From positions 62,001 through 126,000 of the forward strand of contig NZ_JALIFO010000010.1 of assembly GCF_022867805.1 (NCBI RefSeq): DNA of 64,000 nt, written 5' to 3'. The notes under the pieces were generated by a model. The model saw nothing but the letters and a program-made list of their open reading frames with translations. It had not been told where the DNA came from and ran no database searches. A program made the translations under genes and the position numbers. This stretch comes from Cuneatibacter sp. NSJ-177 (GTDB lineage: Bacteria > Bacillota > Clostridia > Lachnospirales > Lachnospiraceae). Of this stretch, positions 1 to 8,017 are shown piece by piece (positions within the stretch are counted from its first letter, which is position 1; each line of letters begins with the position of its first letter).

Positions 1-7
1 CACATGC

Positions 8-547
8 TTACTTGTCTAACAACCGGTAACCCCGCTCCAGGGCTATGGTGTTCTGAGCCTCAAACTTTTCTTTTCCCTTTTTTCGGAACATATCATTCAT
101 GCCGTCGATGGCTTCCTGCATGGTGAAATCCTCCATCACCCTGGCAATGGCGCCCACCATGATGATGTTGGCCCCCCGCGGATTTTTCAATTCTTCCGCG
201 ATACTCAGGCAGGGGACCTCCACAATGGTGACGTCTTCCCTGGCCCCTTTGCTGTCCACCAAATCGCTGTTGGTGATAATCGTACCACCCGGCTTTACCA
301 CGCCCTGGAATTTCTGGAAGGAAGGCATATTCATGGCCAGCAGCAAATCCGGCTCTTCCATTCCGGGAATGTAGATATACTTTTCATCATACTTGACCGT
401 GCAGTTGGCGGTTCCGCCCCGCATGGAGGGACCGTAGGAAGGAAGCCAGGTCGCCTTCCAGCCCTTATAGAGCACGATCTGAGAGAGGACTACGCCTGCG
501 GTCAGGATTCCCTGTCCGCCAAAGCCTGCAAATACCAGTTCTTTCAT
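8..547 (-). CDS. 2-oxoacid:ferredoxin oxidoreductase, gamma subunit (VorC/KorC-like)
   Basis: Gamma subunit of a four-subunit 2-oxoacid:ferredoxin oxidoreductase, a cytoplasmic enzyme that decarboxylates a 2-oxoacid to acyl-CoA and reduces ferredoxin. The 179-residue protein is full length for the family. It shows the N-terminal GFGGQG motif (residues 8-13) and the conserved PSYGPSMRGG stretch (36-45). Its start overlaps the beta-subunit stop by 4 bases, which indicates translational coupling. It is the last gene of the leftward operon that begins with the symporter at 5.0 kb. The substrate (branched-chain 2-oxoacid or 2-oxoglutarate) cannot be decided from this subunit. Confidence 0.93.
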   Translation of the reverse strand: MKELVFAGFGGQGILTAGVVLSQIVLYKGWKATWLPSYGPSMRGGTANCTVKYDEKYIYIPGMEEPDLLLAMNMPSFQKFQGVVKPGGTIITNSDLVDSKGAREDVTIVEVPCLSIAEELKNPRGANIIMVGAIARVMEDFTMQEAIDGMNDMFRKKGKEKFEAQNTIALERGYRLLDK

Positions 548-1290
548 TCCTGCTTCCCTCCTCTCTTACAGAATTCGCCCAGCGTATAGTAGGGCAGAAT
601 CTCCTTTTCCATTTGATCGATTGCTTCCAGTGCAGTCATATGCCAGTTTGTCGGACAGGGGGAGACGATTTCCACCAGAGAATAGCCTTCCCCGGCGATC
701 TGTGCTTTAAGGGCGTTTCTGATATAGCCCTTCAGCTCCCGGATATGTTTGGCGTCCGTCACGGTTCCCCGCGCCACATAAGCGGTCTGGAAATTACCTG
801 CAATCATCTCCGGCACCTTGATGGGCATCCCGGTCAGCGCAGTGTCCCGGCCATGGACCGAAGTGGCGGTCACTTGATTCGGCATGGTCGTCCAGCTCAT
901 CTGACCGCCGGTCATGCCGAAGTTACAGTTGTTCACCACGAATACCGATATCTTTTCATTCCGGTAAGCTGCGTTCAAGGTCTCGGCAAGCCCGATGGTA
1001 TACGCGTCGCCGTCGCCCTGATAGGTAAGGGAAACCACATCCGGAAGGGCCCGCTTCACGCCGGTGGCAACAGCCGCTCCTCGACCGTGGGGGGCCTGGA
1101 TCATATCTCCCTGATAAGCCGTGTCAAAGATGCAGCTGCATCCTACCCCGATGGTGCAGATCACATTGTGATCCTGGCCAAGTTCCGTCAAACATTCGCC
1201 GAGGAGCCGTGTCAGGATGCCGTGGCCGCAGCCGGGGCAAAACGTCGTGGGGCGCCCGGTCAGCTCTGGAATTTTCCGTGCAACAGCCAT
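544..1290 (-). CDS. 2-oxoacid:ferredoxin oxidoreductase, beta (TPP) subunit
   Basis: Catalytic beta subunit that binds thiamine diphosphate. Visible motifs are FCPGCGHG (residues 17-24), which carries cluster-ligand or structural cysteines, and the TPP/Mg motif GDGD (92-95) followed by NN...GMTGGQ (from 120). The start at 1290 is preferred because AGGAGG lies 9 bases upstream and the protein then begins MAVARKIPEL, typical of the family. A longer frame to 1347 would run into the alpha gene. It starts one base after the alpha stop. The order delta-alpha-beta-gamma matches KorDABC and VorB-type operons. Confidence 0.94.
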   Translation of the reverse strand: MAVARKIPELTGRPTTFCPGCGHGILTRLLGECLTELGQDHNVICTIGVGCSCIFDTAYQGDMIQAPHGRGAAVATGVKRALPDVVSLTYQGDGDAYTIGLAETLNAAYRNEKISVFVVNNCNFGMTGGQMSWTTMPNQVTATSVHGRDTALTGMPIKVPEMIAGNFQTAYVARGTVTDAKHIRELKGYIRNALKAQIAGEGYSLVEIVSPCPTNWHMTALEAIDQMEKEILPYYTLGEFCKRGGKQE

Positions 1291-1291
1291 A

Positions 1292-2350
1292 TCAATATAC
1301 CTCCTTCCACTGACCCTGGCGGATCTTTTCAAAGTCTCGGAAAACATCTTTCCGCTTCACCATCTCAAAGACATACGGCAGACAGTAAACCGGGATATCC
1401 GTCCGGAGCTTCTTTTTCACGGAGAGGGCCACGTCGTCGACCATCTGGCCGTAGTCGTTGAGCTCCACTGTGATAAATCCCTTGACGTTGGGGTTCACCT
1501 GTTCAAAAGCTTTCTCCGGGAAGGGCCACAGGGTAATCGGGCGGATCAGGCCGACTTTCTCTCCGCGGGCCCGAAGCTCGTTGACGACGCCGTGAGTCAC
1601 GCGGCCGGGAATACCGTAGGAGACGAAAACATACTCCGCGTCCTCCAGGCCCACCGCCTCATAGCGCTGCTCTTTCTCTTTGATCTCCTCATAGCGGGCG
1701 TTGTTTTCATGGGCCGTGGTCACGTAATTCTCCATGAACGCCACTCGTCTTTCATGGGTATACTTTCCGTCCAGCGCCCAGTCCTGCACCGTCAGTTCCT
1801 GCATGGGCGGAAACTCGCAGGGCTCCATCATCTGGCCGAGAGCGCTCTCGCTCATGACCTCGGTCACAATCCGGTACCGCTCCGCCAAATCAAAGGCCAG
1901 GTACATCAGATCCACCGATTCCTGTACGCTGGAGGGCGCCAGGACGATACAGCGGTAGTCTCCGTTTCCGCCTCCGCGGGTATCCCGGAAATAATCGCTC
2001 TGGCCGGACCGAAGGCTTCCAAGGCCGTTTCCATACCGGACCACATTCAAAACCACACAGGGCAGCCGGTACTTGGATATGTAAGAAATCCCTTCCTGCT
2101 TCAAAGAGATACCGGGTCCGGACGAAGCGGTAAGCGCCCGTTTCCCGCAGAATGCAAACCCCAGCACCATGTTGATGCCGGCTAGCTCACTTTCCGCCTG
2201 GATAAAAGTTCTCCCCAGCTCCGGCATCCGCCAGGACAGGTATTCCATTACCTCCGTAGAGGGAGTAATGGGGTATCCGGCGTAAAGCTGTACGCCCGCG
2301 CGGACAGCGGCTTCGGCAATCGCATCATTGCCTTTGATCATATCTCCCAT
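1292..2350 (-). CDS. vorB: 2-oxoacid:ferredoxin oxidoreductase, alpha subunit (VorB-like)
   Basis: Alpha subunit of 352 residues, close to the usual size of VorB/KorA proteins. It has the N-terminal pyrimidine-binding domain with GYPITPSTE (about residues 24-32) and a C-terminal transketolase-like domain with the EYVFVSYGIPGRV region. It pairs with the beta subunit to form the active site. I favour the 3-methyl-2-oxobutanoate (VOR) assignment from overall resemblance; a 2-oxoglutarate or other 2-oxoacid substrate remains possible. A hydroxyacid dehydrogenase on the facing transcript fits supply of the 2-oxoacid. Confidence 0.92.
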   Translation of the reverse strand: MGDMIKGNDAIAEAAVRAGVQLYAGYPITPSTEVMEYLSWRMPELGRTFIQAESELAGINMVLGFAFCGKRALTASSGPGISLKQEGISYISKYRLPCVVLNVVRYGNGLGSLRSGQSDYFRDTRGGGNGDYRCIVLAPSSVQESVDLMYLAFDLAERYRIVTEVMSESALGQMMEPCEFPPMQELTVQDWALDGKYTHERRVAFMENYVTTAHENNARYEEIKEKEQRYEAVGLEDAEYVFVSYGIPGRVTHGVVNELRARGEKVGLIRPITLWPFPEKAFEQVNPNVKGFITVELNDYGQMVDDVALSVKKKLRTDIPVYCLPYVFEMVKRKDVFRDFEKIRQGQWKEVY

Positions 2351-2362
2351 GTTCTTCCCTCC

Positions 2363-2563
2363 TCACTCTCTGATCTCAAAGACACCGTCCGGACAGACGG
2401 TATAGCAAATCCCGCATACGATACATTTTTCCGAATCAACCACCGCGTATTTGTATCCTGCGCTGTTAAAAGAATGAGCCAGGGAAATCGCCCCCTTGGG
2501 ACAATTCTTTACGCAGAATCCGCAGCTCTTGCAGCGGCTTTCCGACACGACTACTTCACTCAT
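2363..2563 (-). CDS. 2[4Fe-4S] ferredoxin-type delta subunit
   Basis: A 66-residue ferredoxin with two CxxCxxCxxxCP motifs: CKSCGFCVKNCP near residue 11 and CIVCGICYTVCP near residue 47. It binds two [4Fe-4S] clusters and acts as the electron-transfer delta subunit of the oxidoreductase encoded just downstream. It lies 12 bases upstream of the alpha gene and follows the PanE-like reductase in the same operon. Confidence 0.94.
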   Translation of the reverse strand: MSEVVVSESRCKSCGFCVKNCPKGAISLAHSFNSAGYKYAVVDSEKCIVCGICYTVCPDGVFEIRE

Positions 2564-2581
2564 GCACGTTCCCGTCCTTTC

Positions 2582-3529
2582 TTAATTTTTATAAGGAGAA
2601 TCATAAGTATCCTCATAAATCTTGGTCAGCATATAGATCACCTCGTTGAAGGGCGTGGGAACGCCGGCCTTTTTTCCTTCCCGGCAGGCCGCCCCGTAAA
2701 GGAATTCCAGTTCCGTGGGCTTTTTCGCCAGCATATCCTGGGAAGTGGAAGGCATATGGCCGCCCAGAGGCCCCAGCGGTTTCTGGCGGGCCTGGATAAA
2801 CGGCTCCATGGTCAGAGGGATCCCTTTGGCATTGGCAACCCGGACGATCTCTTCCTGGACTCTCAGGCAGAGCTCCCGTCCCAGCGGGTGATCCAGATAC
2901 CCGGCAAGGTTGGCTCTCACCAGGCCGCACTGGGCGTTTCCGCCGCAGTTTACTGCAAATTTATACCAGATTTTAAACTCAGCATTTTCCAGAAGTTCCA
3001 CTTTCAGGCCCGCCCGCTGCCAGCAGGCTGCGGCTTCGTTCAGTGCTTCTTTCGGCTGGTGATCGACCGGGCCAAAGTGAAGTCCCTGCCCCGGCTTCAG
3101 CTGACAGAGCACGCTGCCCGGAGCCTTTAAGGTGGCCCCGAAGTCCACCACGCCGTGGGCCAGGCAGGATACGGGGAAACCCGCCTCCTGGAGAATGTCG
3201 ATGTTTCCGATTCCGTTCTGAAGGCTTAAGATCTGTGTGTTTTCCCCTGCCAGCAGCCGGATATTTTCGATGGCGGATTTGGTGTAGATTCCTTTTACCA
3301 TCAGCAAGATCATATCTACCTTGCCGCCCGCGTCCTTGGCGCTGGTGACCGCATGGATCTGCCCCAGCGTATGAGGTACACCGTCAAAATCAAAGGCCAG
3401 CCCCTTCTCCTGGATCGCTTTCATGTGGGCCTCAAACGGATCCACAAACCAAACCTCGCCTCCGCCCAGAGCCAGGCAGGCGCCCAGCACGCTGCCCATG
3501 GCTCCTGCGCCGATCACTGCATATTTCAT
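2582..3529 (-). CDS. ketopantoate reductase family (PanE/ApbA) oxidoreductase
   Basis: A 315-residue NAD(P)-dependent reductase of the PanE/ApbA family, with an N-terminal Rossmann motif GAGAMG (residues 7-12) and a C-terminal 6-phosphogluconate-dehydrogenase-like helical domain. Start 3529 is chosen because the Rossmann strand MKYAVIGAG begins there; the upstream extension is basic and unlike the family. Known members reduce 2-dehydropantoate or other branched 2-oxoacids. In this operon, between a symporter and a 2-oxoacid oxidoreductase, a role in interconverting a catabolic 2-hydroxy/2-oxo acid is more likely than pantothenate synthesis. That is inference. Confidence 0.85.
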   Translation of the reverse strand: MKYAVIGAGAMGSVLGACLALGGGEVWFVDPFEAHMKAIQEKGLAFDFDGVPHTLGQIHAVTSAKDAGGKVDMILLMVKGIYTKSAIENIRLLAGENTQILSLQNGIGNIDILQEAGFPVSCLAHGVVDFGATLKAPGSVLCQLKPGQGLHFGPVDHQPKEALNEAAACWQRAGLKVELLENAEFKIWYKFAVNCGGNAQCGLVRANLAGYLDHPLGRELCLRVQEEIVRVANAKGIPLTMEPFIQARQKPLGPLGGHMPSTSQDMLAKKPTELEFLYGAACREGKKAGVPTPFNEVIYMLTKIYEDTYDSPYKN

Positions 3530-3560
3530 AATAATCCTCCTATTTTTCCCGTCTCTCCGT

Positions 3561-5003
3561 TTACTTTTTCGCCTTTTCCGGGATCTTCCCGTCCGCATAG
3601 AGAACCGAAACGTCGATGGCTCTCTTATCGGTCGCCAGGGAAATCAGCCAGCCTACCAAAGAAGCGGCAACCGTCAGGTAAATCGCATGTCCGCCCACTT
3701 TCGGAATCACGCCCAGAACGATCAGGATGAACACTGGGATTCCCAGCAGATACACCCAGAGCGCCGTGCTCTTGCGGGCAAGCTTCGGAAAGTGCAAGGT
3801 CAACAGACAGACGATGGCCAGCGGTGAGACAATGGACATAAATGTGGTGATAGCATCGAGAATACTTTTTACCGTCGTGGCCAGAAGGAAGCCTAAAAAC
3901 GCCACCACGATCATGCTAACGCGCGAAAAGATAATCTGGAAACGGTCGCTCATGTCCGGCTTTATGTATTTTACGACAATATCCCGCGTCAGCATGGTGC
4001 TCTGAGAAACCAGCAATACCGTGGCCGTCGACACGTCGGCCGCCCACAGACCGGCCAGAGCCAGGCCCGCCACCACAGGGGATATGCTCAGCATAACCGA
4101 AGGGAGAGCCGTCGCCGCATTTTCAAGTCCCGGAAATTGGGACGCTGCGATCAGGCCGAACAGCGGGGAAATCACGCCCACAGGAATAATGATCAGCGCC
4201 GCAGCCAGAAAACCGGTTTTTGCCTGACGGCTGTTCTTCGCTGCCACGGAGGACTGCACCATTGCCTGACTCGCCATAGCGCTGAAGGTCAGTGATACCA
4301 CCCAAGCCAGAATGGCTTTGGGGCCCATGCCGCTGAACAGATTATACCAGTTTGGATTTTCCGGCAGCGCCGCCAGTACCACGCTGGTTCCGCCAAAATG
4401 ATTGAACGCCGTCACAACGCCGATGATCAGGCCGACATAAATTACCGCAATGTTGATAATGTTAGACAGGGAAGCCGCCCAAAGGCCGCCTACCACAGCG
4501 ACTGCCAGGAAAATCCCGGTGGATATCAGCATGGCCATGGGTACGGAGAAAACACCAGGCAGCAGAGCAGCCAGAATGGCGCCTCCTGCTACGATCTGCA
4601 TCGCATTCATAGCAAAATTATTGAAAAACTGCATTAAGACAGTAAGCAAGCCGATCTGCTCTCCGTAAACCTTGCGGACCAGTTCATTGATGGTTTTAAT
4701 CGAGTAAGTACGGTATTTCCCGGCAAAAAACAAGCCGTAGATCGCAGAAGCAATCGCCCAGGCAAAGCAATACCAGCCTGCCGATATTCCACGGGTATAG
4801 GCATTCTGCGCCACGCCTACCGTTGATGCGCCGCCGACGGCAAGGCCCGCCACCGTCACACTGACCAAAAGCCAGGGCAGCTGCTGCCCGGCAAGCAGGA
4901 AATTCGAGGCGCTCTCCCCAGAGTTCTTTTTCTTTGTCACCCACCAGGAACAGAATAAAAGCAACAGCATGTAGACAATAATGATGATTAAAGGTATACT
5001 CAT
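3561..5003 (-). CDS. sodium:solute symporter (SSS family)
   Basis: A 480-residue integral membrane protein with about 12-13 hydrophobic segments, a size and profile typical of the SSS family (PanF, PutP and related carriers). The conserved segment VAGLAVGGASTVGVAQNAY near residues 51-70 corresponds to the family's sodium-site helix. It is the first gene of the leftward operon and follows the 520-bp control region containing three palindromic operators. The cargo is probably a carboxylate processed by the downstream genes. Pantothenate- or monocarboxylate-type substrates are possible, and nothing in the sequence decides it. Confidence 0.9.
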   Translation of the reverse strand: MSIPLIIIIVYMLLLLFCSWWVTKKKNSGESASNFLLAGQQLPWLLVSVTVAGLAVGGASTVGVAQNAYTRGISAGWYCFAWAIASAIYGLFFAGKYRTYSIKTINELVRKVYGEQIGLLTVLMQFFNNFAMNAMQIVAGGAILAALLPGVFSVPMAMLISTGIFLAVAVVGGLWAASLSNIINIAVIYVGLIIGVVTAFNHFGGTSVVLAALPENPNWYNLFSGMGPKAILAWVVSLTFSAMASQAMVQSSVAAKNSRQAKTGFLAAALIIIPVGVISPLFGLIAASQFPGLENAATALPSVMLSISPVVAGLALAGLWAADVSTATVLLVSQSTMLTRDIVVKYIKPDMSDRFQIIFSRVSMIVVAFLGFLLATTVKSILDAITTFMSIVSPLAIVCLLTLHFPKLARKSTALWVYLLGIPVFILIVLGVIPKVGGHAIYLTVAASLVGWLISLATDKRAIDVSVLYADGKIPEKAKK

Positions 5004-5193
5004 ACGTTTCTCCTCTCTAAACCCTCACGATGACAGCCACAGATGCTCTGTCAAATTCACAAGTAACCGTACTTCCTCCACCCCTCCTTTCTTTGTCCAT
5101 AGGAGATTCCTATGAACAAAAACGCTCCGCTATGGAGGCACAGGGCTGCCCCCCTTGGGACCTCTGCGCAAAGCTCACACCTAGTTGTTAGAT

Positions 5194-5209
5194 TTTGAAC
5201 GTGTTCAAA
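5194..5209. promoter_or_regulatory. palindromic operator 1, TTTGAACGTGTTCAAA
   Basis: A 16-bp inverted repeat, symmetric except for the central two bases. It is the first of three copies of TTGAAC(A/G)TGTTCAA in the divergent control region. It lies inside the probable leader of the symporter transcript, where a repressor could act as a roadblock. Confidence 0.75.
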
Positions 5210-5283
5210 CTCAGGTTCAATCACCCCCTCCAGTTTCTGCTTCTGCCACACTCTATGATTTTCTCTCATCATTTCCAGTCGAA

Positions 5284-5297
5284 TTGAACATGTTCAA
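5284..5297. promoter_or_regulatory. palindromic operator 2, TTGAACATGTTCAA
   Basis: A perfect 14-bp palindrome. On the minus strand it directly follows a TATAAT element (5298-5303), so it would cover the transcription start of the symporter operon. Spacing to copies 1 and 3 is 90 and 77 bp. Confidence 0.8.
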
Positions 5298-5303
5298 ATT
5301 ATA
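5298..5303 (-). promoter_or_regulatory. candidate -10 element of the symporter/oxidoreductase operon
   Basis: Read on the minus strand this is a perfect TATAAT box about 295 bp before the symporter start. I see no good -35 hexamer at 17 bp, so the assignment rests on the -10 and on operator 2 lying immediately downstream. Confidence 0.45.
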
Positions 5304-5327
5304 AGAAAAAAATTATTGGAAAATACC

Positions 5328-5356
5328 TTGACAAATCAGTGGAAAAAAGGTTTAAT
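5328..5356 (+). promoter_or_regulatory. promoter of the hydroxyacid dehydrogenase/MFS operon
   Basis: TTGACA (5328-5333), a 17-bp spacer and TTTAAT (5351-5356). The predicted start near 5363 falls inside operator 3, a classic repressor arrangement. The leader to the dehydrogenase ATG is about 160 bases and AT-rich. Confidence 0.75.
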
Positions 5357-5360
5357 GAAT

Positions 5361-5374
5361 TTGAACGTGTTCAA
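5361..5374. promoter_or_regulatory. palindromic operator 3, TTGAACGTGTTCAA
   Basis: Third copy of the palindrome, overlapping the predicted +1 of the rightward promoter. With copies 1 and 2 it implies one repressor controlling both divergent transcripts. The cognate regulator is not evident in the window; GntR- or LacI-type dimers bind sites of this form. Confidence 0.8.
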
Positions 5375-5524
5375 CTTATCTATCATCATATTATCCCTAT
5401 TTTTTTCAAATGTCAATACAAAACTCATTTTTTCTTGTTTTTTATATTTTTCTCCCAAATCTAGTCGATATAGCGTGCAAAATAATATCTTCACATTAAC
5501 ATCAAAGAAATCGGAGGACTTATC

Positions 5525-6598
5525 ATGAAGTTTACATTAGAATCCGTGGAACGGTTTTGTAAAAAGGCTTTGATCTATGTAGGAATTCCGGAAGCAGACG
5601 CGGCCCAGGCCGCGGAGGTTGTGACGCAGGCCGACCACAGCGGTGTGTTGTCCCATGGATTACAGCGGCTCCCCATGTATCTGGCCCGAATCCATGACGG
5701 CGCGGTCAACCGGCAGCCCTCTCTCCGCCAGCAGTCCGGCAATTCGCTCTGCATGGCTTTTGACGGAGACAACGGCCTGGGTATTGTGAACGGTCCGAAA
5801 GTCATGGAGCAGGTCATCAAAATGGCAAAGGAAAACGGCATTGCCGCCGCCACTTTAAAAAACAGCAATCATTACGGGGCCGGCAACTACTATGGCTGGA
5901 AGGCCGCTTCAAAAGGAGTCATCGGTCTGTGCATGACCAACACTTCCCCCTGTATGGCCCCCACCGGATCCTCCGAGTCCCTGCTTGGAACCAACCCTCT
6001 GACCGCCGCCTTCCCCGCCGGAAAGCACGACCCAGTGGTCCTGGATATGGCCACCAGCATCGCGTCTTACGGAAAGCTCCAAGTCATGGCGGGAAAAGGA
6101 GAGACGATCCCGGAGGGCTGGGCATTGGACGCCGAGGGTAATCCCACCACGGATCCGGCCGCCGGGCTGAAAGGGACCCTTCTGCCCATCGGCGGCTACA
6201 AAGGATACGGCCTGGCGCTGATCATCGATTTGTTCTGCGCCGTTCTCTCCGGCGCCTGCTATGGGAACCAGATCGGCCGTCTGGGAATCCCCGGTTCCAA
6301 GGAGCCGGAAGGTATCGGCCAGTTTTTCCTGGCCATCGATCCCACCCGTTTCCTCCCTTGGGAAGAATATCAAAATCGGATAGACGATTACATAGAGATG
6401 ATCAAAAATGCGCGGCGCGCTCCAGGCGTGGCCCGCATCTGGCTGCCGGGCGAGATTGAGTTTGAGAAATCCCGGACCATTGAAAAAGAAGGAGTGGAAG
6501 TTCCGCCGGCTACCGAAGCCCGGCTCCTTACGACCTGCCGGAGCCTCGGCATGATTCCAGAGGACGGGACGCTGACACAACTGATTATGGGGAACTGA
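5525..6598 (+). CDS. Ldh2-family (malate/L-lactate/sulfolactate-type) 2-hydroxyacid dehydrogenase
   Basis: A 357-residue NAD(P)-dependent oxidoreductase of the Ldh2/YlbC/YiaK/ComC family, which interconverts 2-hydroxyacids and 2-oxoacids in the cytoplasm. It shows the conserved SHG motif with the catalytic histidine (residues 43-45), NSNHYGAG (113-120) and the GTNPL nucleotide-loop region near 156. Start ATG is preceded by GGAGG. It is the first gene of the rightward transcript controlled by the TTGAAC operators and supplies the kind of 2-oxoacid used by the divergent ferredoxin oxidoreductase. Malate, lactate, sulfolactate, ureidoglycolate and diketogulonate are all family substrates; the actual one is unknown. 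Confidence 0.9.
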   Translation: MKFTLESVERFCKKALIYVGIPEADAAQAAEVVTQADHSGVLSHGLQRLPMYLARIHDGAVNRQPSLRQQSGNSLCMAFDGDNGLGIVNGPKVMEQVIKMAKENGIAAATLKNSNHYGAGNYYGWKAASKGVIGLCMTNTSPCMAPTGSSESLLGTNPLTAAFPAGKHDPVVLDMATSIASYGKLQVMAGKGETIPEGWALDAEGNPTTDPAAGLKGTLLPIGGYKGYGLALIIDLFCAVLSGACYGNQIGRLGIPGSKEPEGIGQFFLAIDPTRFLPWEEYQNRIDDYIEMIKNARRAPGVARIWLPGEIEFEKSRTIEKEGVEVPPATEARLLTTCRSLGMIPEDGTLTQLIMGN

Positions 6599-6645
6599 CC
6601 GCTGTCTCTTCTCCCCTTTTCCGAATAGCAAGAAGGAGGATTTAC

Positions 6646-7920
6646 ATGCACAATCCAGATCGTGCCAGAAGGTACCGTTGGCTGATTTACGGCCTCATGG
6701 TATCCATCTATTTTTTTGTCTATTTTCACCGGATGTCCAGCGGTGTTGTGAAGGATGAGCTGATGGAAGCCTTCGGGCTGACCGGAACCAGCTTCTCAAA
6801 TCTAAACTCCATGTATTTTTATTCCTATCTGATCATGCAGATCCCCAGCGGAATTCTGGCCGACACGCTGGGGGCCAGGCGGACGGTCAGCTGCGGATGC
6901 CTGACCATGAGCCTGGGTGCTTTCCTGTTCGGCGCTGCGCCCAGCCTGCCTTTCCTATTTTGGGGCAGGCTTCTGGTTGGGTTCGGCGCTTCCGTCATCT
7001 TCATCGCCATCCTGAAGGTGCAGACCTGCTGGTTCCGGGAAAGTGAATTCGGCGTCATGTCCGGGATTACCGGATTCGTGGGCAACCTGGGCGGCGCGAT
7101 GGCGCAGGCTCCGCTGGCCCTTTTGGTAAGCGCCCTGACCTGGAGAATGTCGTTCTACTGTATTGGAATCGTTACCTTAATTCTCTCCGCGCTCGCCTAT
7201 CTGGTGATCCGCAACAAACCGGAAGAAATGGGATTCGCGCCGATCAATCCGGTTTTGCCTCTGCGGGTAAAACCGCGGATCCCCGTGGCATTGAAAAATG
7301 TGCTGACCAATAAAAGAAGCTGGCCGTCGTTTTTCATCAACTGCTTTTTCTCCGGGTGCAGCATGGCCTTCACCGCCTGGGGAGTCAGCTACTTGACCGA
7401 ATGCTATGGCATCAGCGTGGTGGAGGCGGGTTCCATCACGTTCTGGTACCCGGTCGGCATGGCCATCGGATCGGTGGTAATTGGCATCGTGTCCGACCGC
7501 ATGAAGCGTCGGAAGCTGCCTCTTTTAGTCAGCGCAATCGGTTCTTGTACCTGCTGGGCCATCTTTGCCTTTACGGAGCCGTCTCTTTTATTTGTCCGGA
7601 TCCTTCTTCCGGTGATGGGATTTTTCGGCGCCTTCATCGTCGTCTCCCTGGCGGTCTCCAAAGAGGTTAACGATCCCCGCTTTGCCGGTATGTCCACTTC
7701 CTTAGCCAATATGGGCCTGTTTTTCGGCGGAGCTGTGATCCCGGTTTTCTTCGGTAGTTTGATTGACCGGTACCAAGCGGCGGCCAGCGGGTTCTCCCTC
7801 TATCACGCGCCTCTTCGCCTTTGCTTTGTCTTCGTGCTCTTTGGATTTCTCTCCTGCGTTTTGACCACGGAGACCCGGTGCAAAAACATCAGCGCCGCAC
7901 AGACGGAACCGCTGCCGTAA
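6646..7920 (+). CDS. MFS transporter, organic-anion/sugar-phosphate-type
   Basis: A 424-residue major facilitator protein with 12 predicted hydrophobic segments and the loop-2/3 signature variant DTLGARR (about residues 70-76). AAGGAGG precedes the ATG. Overall look is that of the anion:cation symporter (UhpT/GudP-like) group. It follows the dehydrogenase by 47 bases in the same transcript, so it probably moves the same or a related hydroxyacid. The region therefore carries two different carriers (SSS and MFS) facing one catabolic module. Confidence 0.85.
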   Translation: MHNPDRARRYRWLIYGLMVSIYFFVYFHRMSSGVVKDELMEAFGLTGTSFSNLNSMYFYSYLIMQIPSGILADTLGARRTVSCGCLTMSLGAFLFGAAPSLPFLFWGRLLVGFGASVIFIAILKVQTCWFRESEFGVMSGITGFVGNLGGAMAQAPLALLVSALTWRMSFYCIGIVTLILSALAYLVIRNKPEEMGFAPINPVLPLRVKPRIPVALKNVLTNKRSWPSFFINCFFSGCSMAFTAWGVSYLTECYGISVVEAGSITFWYPVGMAIGSVVIGIVSDRMKRRKLPLLVSAIGSCTCWAIFAFTEPSLLFVRILLPVMGFFGAFIVVSLAVSKEVNDPRFAGMSTSLANMGLFFGGAVIPVFFGSLIDRYQAAASGFSLYHAPLRLCFVFVLFGFLSCVLTTETRCKNISAAQTEPLP

Positions 7921-7960
7921 GCCTCTCCCCCCGCCTTATGGGTCACGCTCCTAAATTCCT

Positions 7961-7989
7961 TTGACCGATTCTTTATTTTATGTTACTAT
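7961..7989 (+). promoter_or_regulatory. promoter of the tetR gene
   Basis: TTGACC (7961-7966), 17-bp spacer, TACTAT (7984-7989), 28 bases before the tetR ATG. This indicates that the regulator is transcribed separately from the MFS gene. Confidence 0.65.
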
Positions 7990-8017
7990 TTTATCATAAT
8001 GGAATGGGGGACGACTC

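Noticed and set aside
5057-5272. 71-codon minus-strand frame in the divergent control region
   Set aside because: Overlaps operator 1, lacks a ribosome-binding site and has no family likeness; treated as leader sequence.
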